From NCBI GenBank assembly GCA_963082975.1, contig OY720344.1, positions 78,604,053 to 78,668,052 on the forward strand: 64,000 nt of DNA. The letters run 5' to 3'. This stretch comes from Labia minor (lineage: Eukaryota > Arthropoda > Insecta > Dermaptera > Spongiphoridae). A program made the translations under genes and the position numbers. The notes below the pieces were generated by a model, which saw only the letters and a list, made by a program, of their open reading frames with translations, was not told where the DNA came from and did not search any database. Positions 21,480 to 33,287 of the stretch are shown piece after piece (positions within the stretch are counted from its first letter, which is position 1; each line of letters opens with the position of its first letter).

Positions 21480-22055
21480 AAGTCTAGAAAAACAAAGTGT
21501 TCTAGCCAAATTAACAAATTGAAATGCCCTATGCAACATGGAAGGGTAAATGACTTGGATTGGGAGAGGAGACAATTTATAACTTTCTTCTAATCTTAAG
21601 AGAATATCAATGCGAATTAAAGCCAAATCGGACAACATTATATTAAATCTAATCTCGCTAATTTAATTCAATATTTCTGTAGACAAATTATTCAGAGTTT
21701 TGACAAAGAGTATGACTCAGATTAAATTTAAATGAATATAAATTAACAAAATGAAAATTTGTATTTGTTTAAATTTTAATATAATGAATAAAACAAATGT
21801 AATTTAAATATATAGATCACGTGACTAGAAGAGTACGAAAGACAAGCAAGAAACTTGGTTAGTTATGAGCAGACCAATTGAGAAACCTTCTGTGGTAGTC
21901 CAAAGGAGAACTTGAAGAAGTTGGGAGAAAATAGGTGTTTGATAGTGGTTGGTCTGGACAGAGACTTTAGGGAAAGAAGAGAGGGAAGAGTTAGAGAAAT
22001 CTGGTTCCTTCGACTAATAATTTTCGAATCCCCTAGCCCCACAGAGTTAGATAGG
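21480..22055 (+). pseudogene. Decayed non-LTR retrotransposon-like segment
   Basis: It is homologous to 50290-50735: both share GCAACATGGRWGGGTAAATG, GGAGAGGAGRCAATTTATAA and, near the end, GATCACRTGAYTA and TTTTCRAATCCCCTAGC. The layout (an HVTRR-like word, then a basic tail) resembles the C-terminus of the captured retrotransposon but is more diverged. A 60-codon open frame at 21912-22094 is probably part of this remnant, not a gene. Confidence 0.4.
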
Positions 22056-22464
22056 GAGGAAAAGATGTATGGTTTAGAAAAATTAATAAAATAATAAAAA
22101 TAAATTAATAAAAATTAATTAATTTGTTCAAGTTTGTATTTATTTAAAAAAATTAAATTATCCTTAAAATATGTATAATATAGATTTTTTGGAAAGTTTT
22201 TTCTCTTATTAATAATGAAAAATTATAAAAAATATTTAATATATATAAACATGTACATATATAGGTATATATTTATTTATTCAGAGAGTTTTTAAATATA
22301 ATTATCTAAATGTAAATATAAATTTATCTTTAATGATATGTGATAAGGTTGTCAATAAATTGAATATCATTAACAATTTCACTAGATCAGTTAGGAATTC
22401 TTTGTAATTAATAAAAATAAATTTAAAAAATAACAAAATTAAAAATATTTCAATATGTGATAGT

Positions 22465-22758
22465 AAAGGGTGTTTTTTTTCGAGGTATAGAACTTTAAGT
22501 TGGCATTATACTGTTAAAGTTGACGACCGATTTAACAGCTGTCAAGTGATTTATTCTCAGTTTGGTTTGGCAATTCATCATGAATAGACTCACGCCTGAA
22601 CAACGCTTGCAAATAGTGCAATTTAATTCGAAAATAATGGTTCTGTGCGGAATACGTATCGTCGACAAAATCGTCCATCAGAGCAGTTAATTCGATTATC
22701 CATGGAACGTTTTCGCACCACGTTTACTCTTATTGCTAACTTGCATCCCCAAGGACGC
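22465..22758 (+). pseudogene. 5' end of a Tc1/mariner-type transposon with N-terminal transposase piece
   Basis: A terminal-repeat-like start (GGGTGTTTTTTTTCGAGG) and leader are followed by ATG at 22580 and codons for MNRLTPEQRLQIVQF. After a frameshift the sequence continues FENNGSVRNTYR, QNRPSEQLIRL and FTLI. This is the helix-turn-helix N-terminus of a widespread insect IS630/Tc1/mariner-like transposase. A few residues are missing in the middle and the catalytic domain is absent. It stops abruptly at the Helitron-associated retrotransposon tail. Confidence 0.7.
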
Positions 22759-23109
22759 GTAGGAAGGGACGTAAGAGAGATGGGACAAGGTCTCAGGGTA
22801 GGGACACTTGGAGAAATGTGGTTGCTGCAGCCAAGAACTTTCGAGTTCCTTAGTGTCACAGAGATAGATAGATATAGCATATACAATAATAATAATATAT
22901 AATTAATTTACTGATTAAATTAAAATATATTTTAAATAAGAACTCAAAAAGAAATGAATGTTTTATGTAATATACTGATTGAAACAAAATGGATGAAAAC
23001 CTTTTACTACTCTTAACCAAATACTATGTACCACTCGGGGTACAGGGGGCGGAGCCCCCGTCTAGGTGTGGAGAGCGCCGAAGGCGCTCGGAGCAGCTAG
23101 TATATATAT

Positions 23110-23365
23110 ACCACAGACCATATACGTTTAGCATTAGGGAGGCAACACTGCCGATTATAAAAATTGTATTTACAGAAGGGTTATAATACACTATAGTTGT
23201 AAAAAAATAACTTGAATATTGTGTTTTCAGTTTTTTGAACAGCCAATAATAGAGCAGTGATAAATCAGGGAGATAAGGTGGTTTTGGAAGAAGATGGGTC
23301 AAACTTAATTAAGGTGCGCAACGTGAAACACTTATCGTGGTGAAAAAACCATTAATGCTCTAGAA
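23110..23365 (-). pseudogene. Tc1/mariner transposase remnant interrupted by a hAT
   Basis: The minus strand contains PKPPYLPDLSLLYYWLFKKL, a degraded form of the H-P-P-Y-S-P-D-L-A-P-x-D-x-x-L-F motif around the last catalytic aspartate. The remnant continues on the other side of the hAT at 26712 onward, where a related but unreadable piece lies. No terminal repeats were found, so the subfamily is open. Confidence 0.55.
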
Positions 23366-26300
23366 CAGTGGTTCTTAAACTGTGGTCCGCGGACCCCTGG
23401 GGGTCCGCGAAGCCTTTACTGGGGGTCCGCGGTCCTCGGAAAAAAATCATCGTAAAAATATATACATATATAAATATTTAAAGTTCATTGTTTAACTATA
23501 TCCTCCTAGAGAATTACGGCTATAATTTAATACTATTAATAATACTATTTTATTTTATTAAATTGATAATTATGTCAATTAATTTTTTGTGAATAAATAA
23601 ACATATATAAAAAACTATATATAAAATTTGAATTTTCATCCATTCATTCATTTAAAATCATTTTTCGATTGTTCCTTTAAAATAACCCCTCTTAGGGGCT
23701 CGGAAGGGGAGGCATATAAGGGAATTTTCTTTCACTTTGTTATTGGGGAAAACCAGGGGAGGGGACAGTCTTACCCGGAAAAACCCAAATTGTCAGCGTC
23801 CACTCTGGGGTTTTAAACAGTTTTAAAGCAAATGTTAATTATAAGTTCATTTCTCAACGAGTTGTATCTTTAAATTATTTTTATTAATGTTAATTATAAG
23901 TTCATTTCTCAACGAGTTGTATCTTTAAATTATTTTTATTAATTTAATTAATTATAATTAAATTATAGCTAATAATAGTTTATTATAGCTAATAATTTTT
24001 TTTAATTTTTAGTGTAATTTGCATGATCATTATTTTATAAAAACACTAAACACATTTTGCAATTTCCCAGAAAGGCTGTTTTTGAGAGTAAGTATAAGTT
24101 AGTTTTATGAATAAAAAATATTTATTTTAATAATATTTTAGAATCAAATTACGAAATTAATAATATTTTAGAATCAAATTACGAAATTAATAATATTTTA
24201 GAATCAAATTACGAAATATATTTATTATATAAATTAATATTCATTTAAAATGATATTAAATCATTTATTTAAAATGATTTAAAACATTTATTAAAATGAT
24301 TTAAAACATTCATTTAAAATGATATTAAAACATTCATTTAAAATCATATTAAAACATAGCTAGTAAATAATAATTCGTTATATTTATATTATATTTATAT
24401 TATATTTATATTATATTTATATTATTGTAGTTCAATGTTAATAAATTACTCCATAAAATGGATCGTTGGCTACAAACTGGTTCAACACAGAAACGGAAAG
24501 AATCAGATGATGAGGCATCAACAGCAAACTCTACCAAGAAACGCAAAACTAGAAAATATTCGGATGATTATTTATCATTTGGATTTACTTATATTTGCAA
24601 CAATGATGTGGAAAGACCAGTCTGCGTTCTATGTCAGGAAAGTTTATCCAATGAAAGTATGAAACCTGCTAATCTCAGACGTCATTTACAAACAAAGCAC
24701 AGCGAGCATGTTAGTAAGTCTATCGAATTTTTTAAAATGAAAAAAGAAGAACTTAATTCAAGTCAGAAATTGATGGTAAAGACGGGATCTGGTGGTATGA
24801 GTAAGAAAGCAGTAATGGCATCATATGAAGTAGCTCTACTTATTGCTAAAGCAGGAAAGCCGCATAATATAGCAGAGCAATTAATTCTTCCTGCTACAAA
24901 AGTAATTACAAATATAATGTTAGGAACTAAAGCAGCAAACGATATAAATTTGATTTCATTATCAAATGATACGGTTAAGAATAGGATTGAAGACATGTCA
25001 TGTAATATAAAAGAAGAATTAATATCGAGAGTGCGCAAAAGTCACTATTACTCATTACAATTGGATGAAAGTACTGATGTCACTAATAATGCCAATTTGT
25101 TAGCTTTCATTAGATATGAGTTTGAAAATCAAATACAAGAAGATGTATTGTTTTGTGATTCACTACCTTCACGAACGACAGCTAATGACATATTTAACAG
25201 TTTGAATAATTTTATAACCGAAAATGAAATAGAGTGGCCAAAATGTGTTGGAATTTGCACTGATGGTGCTCGTGCAATGTCAGGTACAAGAACTGGATTG
25301 ATTGCTCTTATTAAAAATGTTGCGCCTCAGGTTGTTTGGAATCATTGCTGCATTCACAGAGAATCATTAGCAGCCAAAAATATGTCACCAGATTTGAAAA
25401 GAACATTAGACGAAGTAGTTAAAATTGTCAATTTCATTAAGGCTCGTCCACTTAATTCCAGAGTTTTTAAAATTTTGTGTGAGGAAATGGGTAGTCAACA
25501 TACACATTTATTATTACATACAGATGTACGTTGGTTGTCCCGCGGGAAAGTACTCATTCGCCTTTTTGAGCTTCGAGATGAAATACGATTGTTTTTAATA
25601 GATGCGCATTTTGAACTGACCGAATGTTTCAATGATTTTATCTGGTTAGCTAAGGTGGCTTACTTGACTGATATTTTTACAAAATTGAACGAACTTAATT
25701 TGAGCCTGCAAGGTACTGTTGTAAATATATTTAAAGTTGAAGATAAAATAGAAGCAATGATTAAAAAAATCGACTTGTGGTCGAAACGCATCCAGAACGG
25801 TGTATATGAGTCTTTTCCAACTCTCAATGATTTCATAGAAAGCTCCAGTGAAAAATTGCTTAATCAAACGCGTCAATTATTTGTTGAACATTTAATTACT
25901 TTGAAAAGCAACTTCAGGAAGTATTTTTCTACTCCTGATCCTTGCAATAACTGGATCAGAGATCCATTTAATATGGAAATTACAAATGCTAAACATTTAT
26001 CTGCACCTGAACAAGATATTCTCGTGGAATTATCATGTGATACAACTTATAAACTAAAATTTAACAAAACTGAATTGAGCAACTTTTGGTTACTTCTCAG
26101 GTCAGATTATCCTGCGCTTGCAAATAAAGCACTTCAACACTTGATTCCATTCTGCACAACATATTTATGCGAACAAGCTTTTTCGGTACTATTTTATATT
26201 AAGTCTAAATATAGAAACAAATTAAATGTAGAGCCGGATCTTAGATTAAAAGTTTCCAATATTAAGCCAGATATTGAGATTCTTGTTTCAAGAAAACAAC

Positions 26301-26703
26301 TGCATACATCTCATTAAATATGTAAGTTATATTTAATGAGATAGATGCAGTTATTTTTTAAAATATTTCTTATTTAATATTTTCTGAAAAAAATTATAAA
26401 ATATTTATATGAATTTAATGTAAGTACCCATTATAATTTGTGAGATTTGTTGCTATGACAATGTTTGTATTTTCTTTCTTCAATATTATAATTTCTAATA
26501 AAATGTGTTCTACAATATGCAAAAAAATCGTTATTCACCAATCACTGTTAGAAATATTCATCATATATCCTTGTCCTTATGAGATCGTAAGCCAGAAATT
26601 AATTAATAAAATGACGTAAAGTACCTAAAGTTGTGATGGGGGTCCGTCAAAAAAAATTTTTTCAAGTGGGGGTCCGTGGAGTACATAAGTTTAAGAACCT
26701 ATG
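23366..26703 (+). mobile_element. Complete hAT transposon, possibly autonomous
   Basis: This 3,338-bp element has a perfect 8-bp duplication, CTCTAGAA (23358-23365 and 26704-26711). Its ends begin CAGTGGTTCTTAAACTGTGG and, in complement, CATAGGTTCTTAAACTTATG, with GGGGGTCCGYG words close to both ends. One uninterrupted transposase frame lies inside. The 5' non-coding part has tandem units: a 57-bp duplication at 23829-23941, three or four copies of AATATTTTAGAATCAAATTA (24130-24218), ATTCATTTAAAATGATATTA units (24240-24350) and TATATTTATATTA units (24377-24425). It interrupts a mariner remnant. All parts for mobility appear present. Confidence 0.93.
24458..26317 (+). CDS. hAT transposase, ZBED/SCAND3-like, 619 residues
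   Basis: The protein should bind the element ends and catalyse hairpin-forming excision and insertion in the nucleus. Residues 27-34 are basic, a possible nuclear signal. A BED-type zinc finger follows (C56-x2-C59 and H76-x4-H81). The RNase H-like core has the first aspartate in QLDESTD (D203) and the second in CTDGARAMSG (D269). A conserved CCIH/RESLA block lies near 297-305 and the HTDVRW motif at 354-359. The third acid is E572 in LCEQAFS, within the C-terminal dimerisation region that ends IKSKYRNKL. Length is normal for this hAT group. I chose the ATG whose MDRWL start is typical of the family; it is the first ATG in this frame before the finger. No internal stop is present, unlike every other transposon gene in the window. 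Confidence 0.93.
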   Translation: MDRWLQTGSTQKRKESDDEASTANSTKKRKTRKYSDDYLSFGFTYICNNDVERPVCVLCQESLSNESMKPANLRRHLQTKHSEHVSKSIEFFKMKKEELNSSQKLMVKTGSGGMSKKAVMASYEVALLIAKAGKPHNIAEQLILPATKVITNIMLGTKAANDINLISLSNDTVKNRIEDMSCNIKEELISRVRKSHYYSLQLDESTDVTNNANLLAFIRYEFENQIQEDVLFCDSLPSRTTANDIFNSLNNFITENEIEWPKCVGICTDGARAMSGTRTGLIALIKNVAPQVVWNHCCIHRESLAAKNMSPDLKRTLDEVVKIVNFIKARPLNSRVFKILCEEMGSQHTHLLLHTDVRWLSRGKVLIRLFELRDEIRLFLIDAHFELTECFNDFIWLAKVAYLTDIFTKLNELNLSLQGTVVNIFKVEDKIEAMIKKIDLWSKRIQNGVYESFPTLNDFIESSSEKLLNQTRQLFVEHLITLKSNFRKYFSTPDPCNNWIRDPFNMEITNAKHLSAPEQDILVELSCDTTYKLKFNKTELSNFWLLLRSDYPALANKALQHLIPFCTTYLCEQAFSVLFYIKSKYRNKLNVEPDLRLKVSNIKPDIEILVSRKQLHTSH

Positions 26704-26711
26704 CTCTAGAA

Positions 26712-27720
26712 TTTTGAATCGTATAGCTTAATGAAAACAACGCCTGACTATCAACTGAATGGTCTGGCAGAAGAAATTCATTATACACAACAACGCCAGA
26801 AGATTAAAAAATCACTATATTTTTTAATACATTTGTTTTATAGTTTATTCTAGTAGTTTATTCTAATAGTGTAATTTTTTTAAACATGGGACACTAAAGG
26901 ACAGTAAAATAAATAATTACAAATTTTATCAAATATTCTACAACTCCCACATTTTACTGTATAAATAAAAAAAGTTAAAAAAATATTTTTATTTATCTGA
27001 TTTTAGACTTCTCATAGTATAAGTTATAATACTATCTTTAGTTTAAAAATAAATAAATAAAATGTATTATCTATGTGAATTAAATTAAATAAAAAAATCA
27101 TGCAATTGAAATCATACATCAATATTGATTATGTTATTTTTTTTTATTTTTTATTTGTCGATTGCAATTGCATTGCGGTTTGTTCTTATAACAAATTGAA
27201 TCGTAGTATTAGTACTATAACTATTCAATAAAATCCACTTCTATCCCACTTGGGGTCCTATTCAATAGATTGACAAACATCAATTCAAAATAAGCCTCTC
27301 ATTTTATTAATTAATCAACTTTTTATTTATATCGATTACTTATATAATTGTACTTCTTATGCAGAAATAAATTATTTAATATAAACTCCACGCAATATCA
27401 TTCACCAAAAAATGTAAATTTATACATACTTATAATATAATACAATATACGTTAAATATATTATTATCTATTTGAAATCTGACTGCCATAATTATTCTCT
27501 TAAGATTATTGTTTTATATTTTAATATTCATATATTCTATACATTTTTAAAAATTTTGGCTTATTTTTATTTCTATTTTCAGTGAATTTTTCACATAATT
27601 TATAGCAAGAATATACTTATTTAAAAATATAGTTCATTCATGGCGCAAACATTTTGTGGCGTATTTCGAATATACCACTTTTTTGGTTTTATATATTTTA
27701 TATTTATTATTTATTTATTA
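26712..27720. other. AT-rich DNA, mariner flank then nothing seen
   Basis: The first ~100 bp continue the mariner-like remnant cut by the hAT. The rest is simple AT-rich sequence with no recognisable frame. Confidence 0.5.
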
Positions 27721-27724
27721 TATA

Positions 27725-29626
27725 CTAGCTGCTCAGAGCTCCTTCGTCGCTCTTCACATCTAGACGGGGGCTCCGCCCCCTGTACCCCCGAGTGGTACAT
27801 AGTATTTGGTTGAAAGTAGTAAAAGGTTTTCATCCATTTTGTTTCAAACAATGTATAACATAAAACATTCATTTCTTATTGTGTGATTATTTAAAATATA
27901 TTTTAATTTATTTAGTAAATTAATTATATATATTATTATTGAATATGTTATATCTATCTACTCGAAAGTTCTTGGCAGCTACAACCACATTTCTCCAAGT
28001 GTCCTTATCCTGAGCCTCTGTTCCATCTCTCGTACGTCATTCCCTGATGTACTCATCTTTCTTTGGCCCATAAATGCTGGGGAGAATCCTATTCTCTGAA
28101 TCCACTCTCATCTCCAAAGATCATAGACCATGTCTAACACTCATATAATACAACAGACAAAATAATTGTTTTATATATTTTAATTTTCATTCCCTTTTAT
28201 AATAATTTTGATGAGATAAGCCTCTTTACTGCATGATAACAGGCGTTTTCCGATTGCAACTTCGATTTCAATTCTTCTCAAATATTATTATCCTTCGTGA
28301 TTACATTCAATTTTTCTACATATTCAAATTCTACATTTTGTATGTTAATACTGCTCCTGTTTGTTTCTAAATATATTTATTTATCATTATTAATTTCAAA
28401 CCTCATCTCTTTTCCTACCTCGATTAATTTTTCCTCGCTATCTGTAATTGCAATTGCCGAATCTCCTATTATATTTAAGTCGTCTGGGTCACCTAATATT
28501 TTACAATTGATTTCCACATCTTACTCTTTCTTTACTACCTTCAAGATAAATTTTAAGATCAAAATTTGAAAAAGTTTATCCGGATCTATTGAGTCATGCG
28601 TAGGTTTTACTAAAGTCTACAAATAATTAGTGAACAGAGATATTGAATTCGCGGTTTTTTTAATATCTGTCATAATGAAGATATCTTAATTAATGTTGAT
28701 CGATTTGGCATGAACCCGCAATGATATCTCCTAATATTTCCTCCGCCTATAGTTTATAAGTATTGTATATGTTATAATAGAGTATAATATTTCTTGATCA
28801 TTTCATTTCGATATTTTAATTTCATTGCTTGATTTTTATTGAATATTTTTAATTATAATAAAATTAGAGAAAATGCAAAGTTAGAGACTTGAGACAATTT
28901 ATAAAAATTAATTTATAAAAATTAACGGTATAAAAGTATTGATAAAACTAAAGATAAATTAACAATATATACATTCATTAATAGTATTAATTTAAATTAA
29001 TGGATTTATTTGATTTTTTATTATTAAGTTCATTTATTAATTTTTTTAGATCATAGTTAATTCCCTCCCTTAAAATAAAAGAAGTACCTATTCAAATATG
29101 GAAAGAATAAATACAAAATAATTTAAGTTAAATATGATTTAAATATTTTATTAAATTAATTAAAATGAGAACTTTTAGAATAAATTATTTAATTGAAATG
29201 ATATTTGAATATTAGAATTTAAAATAAAAAGTTAAAATTTATAATAATTCTTTGATTGCTAGTTATATACATTGTGTAAAATGAGTCCGCCAGTCAGTGG
29301 GCCACGCCTGGCTCTTGAATGAACAACACGGAGAACTATATATAAACTTTAAATCTCTCTCTGTCCCGCTCACACACACTCTCACCTCTCTCCTCATCCC
29401 CTCCACCTCTCATTTCTTAGTTATTTCAATTTCCACAAATTGTCTAATTTTTAAAATATTCACTAATTTACTTTCTATTTTTATTCTTTAATCCTTAAAT
29501 AATATATTTTCTATTTTATGTTAAAATGTAAATAACTTACATTTTAACATATTAAACTATGACAGCAAAAAAGTAAACGAATTACATACATACATACATA
29601 CAAACAGTCTCCTTTATATATATAGA
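27725..29626 (-). mobile_element. Helitron, minus orientation, 1.9 kb
   Basis: On the minus strand it begins TCTATATATATAAAGGAGAC (29626 leftward, followed on the plus strand by T) and ends with GGGGGCGGAGCCCCC, an imperfect GAGCGACGAAGGAGCTC hairpin and CTAG (27725-27728) then T. The interior includes retrotransposon-derived sequence at about 27960-28760 and the TTATTCTAAAAGTTCTCATT block shared with other Helitrons. A second Helitron 5' end in plus orientation begins at 29633, only 6 bp away. No Rep/helicase gene is present. Confidence 0.75.
27960..28760 (-). pseudogene. Captured reverse transcriptase fragment in Helitron
   Basis: The reverse complement is close to 14150-14700 and 51715-52340, including the block encoding the degraded catalytic motif (on this strand GTTACCCAGACGACTT-like sequence becomes AAGTCGTCTGGGTCACC). 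The C-terminal AAKNF block is at about 27962-27990 and a gap lies between. Frames are broken. Confidence 0.65.
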
Positions 29627-29632
29627 TATTAA

Positions 29633-29900
29633 TCTATATATTATATATATATATATATAAATGTTTTTGTCTGCATATTGCTCAGAATTTAAAATTTTCC
29701 CCCCTATTTTAAATTCTAGAAAAACAGTGTTCTAGCCAAATTAAAAAATTTAGATGCCTCATTCAACTTGGATGGGTAAAAGAATTGGGTTGAGAGAGGA
29801 GACAATTTTCTTCTAATCTTAGGAGAATATCAATGTGGATTAAAGCCAAATCGGTCAGCATTAGATCAGATATTTTCATTAAGGCAGATATTAGAAAAAA
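29633..29900 (+). mobile_element. Helitron 5' end fragment
   Basis: It starts TCTATATATTATATATATAT, followed by TTTTTGTCTGCATATTGCTC as in the Helitrons at 13430 and 48989, then a piece related to the retrotransposon-like segment at 21480 and 50290. No 3' hairpin follows, so the copy is truncated near 29900. Confidence 0.6.
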
Positions 29901-30161
29901 AATCAAACTCTATTGTTTTACTATTTTAAACTTTTTTTCCCTTTCAATCATTTGAATAAATTATTATTATATAATTGTTAGCTGGGTTCTTTCCAATATT
30001 CCTTGACGAAGTCCGATAACTTAATGCAATCTTCATTTTGTCTATTTTGCATATTTTTCTATATAATATACTGCTGCAACACATATAGTCAAAATTTATT
30101 CCTATTATTTTAATTCAAATATATTATTTTTACAAGCCATGCGATTTTTAGTGTCAGTGCA

Positions 30162-30248
30162 ATTGTCGAGAATTTTTCAGAGCTTTAGAACGAGAAACTT
30201 CACTCAATGAACCCAACATCCTAACATTGACTCTTGGTCACACAGAGT
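30162..30248 (+). other. Possible exon-like fragment
   Basis: The sequence TTTTTCAG at 30174-30181 could be a splice acceptor, and an open frame of about 22 codons (ALERETSLNEPNILTLTLG) runs to CAGAGTAAG near 30249, which could serve as donor. The composition is less AT-rich than the surroundings. I do not recognise the peptide; a chance arrangement or a transposon remnant is quite possible. Confidence 0.2.
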
Positions 30249-30280
30249 AAGACCCATGATCCCAAAAACATTCTCTTGAA

Positions 30281-30708
30281 CAGCCCTGGCCAACCCAAAT
30301 GACACCATGGGCCTCTTTGATTAGGAATAATGCTACAGGGGCCGCATTTTAGGAAAACGTGCAACAATGTATTAAAAATCACTTTTAATACTTTCTTGAT
30401 GCTTAATGTTTAATGTTTTAATTTATTATTTTTCGGCTACTTTTTTTTAAATAAAAATAACAATTTAAAATAAAAAAATATATTCTATTACTTTTATTTC
30501 TAACTTTTTTCTTCCTTTTTATGGAATCAAATATGTAGTTTAAATTGTATGGCATATTTTAAATAAAAAAATTAATTAATAATAATTATTTCAATTATTT
30601 TCTCTGTTTTTGAATATACAGACGAGAAATGAAAGTTACAAAAGAAATATAAAGTTAACTGGCGGGCCGCACAATTTATCACGGTGGGCCGCGGGTTGGC
30701 CAGGCCTG
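30281..30708. mobile_element. hAT-type MITE, 428 bp
   Basis: It is flanked by the perfect 8-bp duplication CTCTTGAA (30273-30280 and 30709-30716). The ends are inverted: CAGCCCTGGCCAACCC on the left and GGGTTGGCCAGGCCTG on the right, with GGGCC words just inside. It has no coding capacity beyond chance frames. Confidence 0.88.
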
Positions 30709-30716
30709 CTCTTGAA

Positions 30717-33100
30717 AATAGCACCAAAATTGGCGCTGAAACGCCTAGACCCAAATTTCACACAAAAATGTGTAAATAACCCGGAAAACTTTTTTATATA
30801 AATTGAGAAAATAATTTTGGATAGGTGATAGAAGAGTGGAAGGGTTAAGTTGCAATCTAATTTTACTTACTTGTCTCCCTTAATTTTGATTTAAATTTAA
30901 ATTTCAACAATTTACAATAAATATTAATTTTTATATTATAATTTTACTTTAGAAAAACAAAATTGATTTTTTTTTCAATTACTGTATTCGAGAGTTGGGA
31001 AAGGGGAGTTAGCTTTAAGCTTCTATAACTTTTTTCATATTAAACTCTTAAACAGAAAATATTGCAAACTCTTTTTATAATAATAAAAAATAAATTAATT
31101 AAAGAAATTGTTTTTCATGTCTACACATTTTACATAGTATATTTTCAATTTTTTTGTAATATATTTCATCTACTATTTACTATTCAAAATTTATTTTTAA
31201 AAAATCATTTTTAAAGGGCGTAGGGTTTTAAATAAATAAATATTTAATGAGATATCATTACTAGATTAAATATAAAATTTATACAAATAAATATTTGATT
31301 CATATTTCTATTATCACGTTTAAATATTTATAAGAACAGGAAAATCATTTACATGTTAAAGCCATTTTTAAACTAGATAAAAAATCGCTTCTGACATTAT
31401 TATTTAAATATGATATTAAGTCATATTAATTAACCTTGAATTTAAATAAATATAGTATTTATTAAATGATAGGTAAAGTAAAATTATTAGTTTTAATTTG
31501 TTATTTTAAGAAAATTATTATTGAGATATCTTGATTAACTTAAGTATTATAGTATATGAGTATGTCTTATTGGTATGTAGATATTCTCGATGTTATATTT
31601 ATGTATATGTATTTTTTAATCTATTTAATATAATATAATAATTTATTAAAAAAAAAATTACTAAAATCAAAATCAATATACACTAAACAAAACAAATATT
31701 AAAACTTTTTAACTGGATTAAAATAAAATTTATTTATTAAATTTTTTCTCAATCAGATAATAGAAATAATGTACTCTCCTCTGTCATGCCTCCCACACAC
31801 ATTATTTCTAATTATTATATTAAGGGATTTCTAGGGATTAAAAACCTCTTTTCCTGGAATATAACGATTTAAACCTTCCTATAGTCTCATAATTATTTAT
31901 TTTACTAATTTTAGAACATTTTATTTAAATTATTCTGATGAGAAATTCGAACTCTCGAAATCAACAAGTCAGGACTACTTGGACAATTCTTGAATGACAA
32001 CACTTAAAAATAACTCTACAATGCCTAAATTATATACGATCACAATACTTACACATAGTTTTAGCATTCTTTGGGTGATATAAATAAGTTGGAAGCGGGA
32101 AATTCTAACCATCAATCTGTAATAATATTTTTTTTGTTTTTTAATGTTTTTTTAAAAAGTGTCTAAAAGTGTGGGTAAAATACGTGACATGACAATAGAT
32201 AAGTATCAAGAACTAAATTAATTATTTTTAATATTTTAACAAAAAATGTGATATTATAATGAAAAATGATTTATTTAATATAGAATAATATTACATAATA
32301 TACGAGTTAAAAATTAAATTATATGATCATTATATTTAATATTTACTTTCAATATATAAACAATAATTTTACTTCCATCAAACATTCATACAGATATTTA
32401 TATACAATTTGGTTGATAAATTTAAAGTCTATTATAAGGATCTTATAACAAACTTTGCACTAGTACACTGACATTTCAACCCTTCAGTCAATACTGATAG
32501 TATGATATTTATCAAATTAAATGATCATCTTCTTATCAATTTCAATTCTGACATTCTAATTATAGATGAAATATACTTATATTTTCAAAATAAACAAACG
32601 AATTTAATAAAACTCATACTTCTACTTAAAATAATTTGAGACATTTATTTTTCAGGGGATGGGAATTAAAATTAAGATTAAGATAAATAGATTAATTACT
32701 AATGGACTAATTGTTTTGTATCAAATAAAAATAAATATTTTCTTTGCCTTTAGGCTTCTAAAAGAAAATTATTTTAGTCATTACTCTCACAAAAATTTCA
32801 TTTCTTATACTCGCTTCTTCGCTTGAGAGTATTTATTATTAACGAGCCAAAAAAAGAGACATAAGAAGAACAATTGACATTTGATTTGATAAAATAAAAC
32901 ATTTTCATTTTAAGTAAAATAAGACAATGATAAATATCTTCTAATATTGATTTTAAAATATAAATTATAATGAAAATATAATTATAAAAGCAGAGAAATT
33001 AAGATGGACTGGATATTTAGCTTGAATACAAGAACGTTTTTGATAAAAAAATTAAAAGTAAAAATATTAAAGTATGAAAACGTTCACCTGGATAGATAAA
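30717..33100. other. AT-rich DNA, no gene seen
   Basis: This is the longest plain stretch of the window: A/T runs, no tandem array, and no frame with recognisable motif on either strand. Confidence 0.6.
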
Positions 33101-33287
33101 AAATTCGACGAGATGATAATTGTGCCACTCAGAAGCAAAAGCGATTAACTCCACATTTGAAGAAACTGAGAAAATGAAGCTCAAAGTTCACAGCTTGTAG
33201 AAAATTCAGGTTTATAAGGTAATTTTGTAAATAAAACCACATATTGATATTTTAATGTAAATTTATTCAAAAACACAAAAAAATAAG

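Larger units (their letters stand above)
21204..23100 (+). mobile_element. Chimeric Helitron with retrotransposon and Tc1/mariner fragments
   Basis: The 5' part (TCTATTTATAAAAAAGC, then TTTTTGTCTGCACATTGCTC) matches other Helitrons, and the 3' end has both GC hairpins and CTAG at 23097-23100 followed by T. Between them are a decayed retrotransposon-like segment (about 21480-22055), a Tc1/mariner-type fragment (about 22465-22758) and the shared retrotransposon C-terminal tail. The base before the 5' TC is C, not A, so this boundary is less certain. It may be one mosaic Helitron or two joined pieces. Confidence 0.55.
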
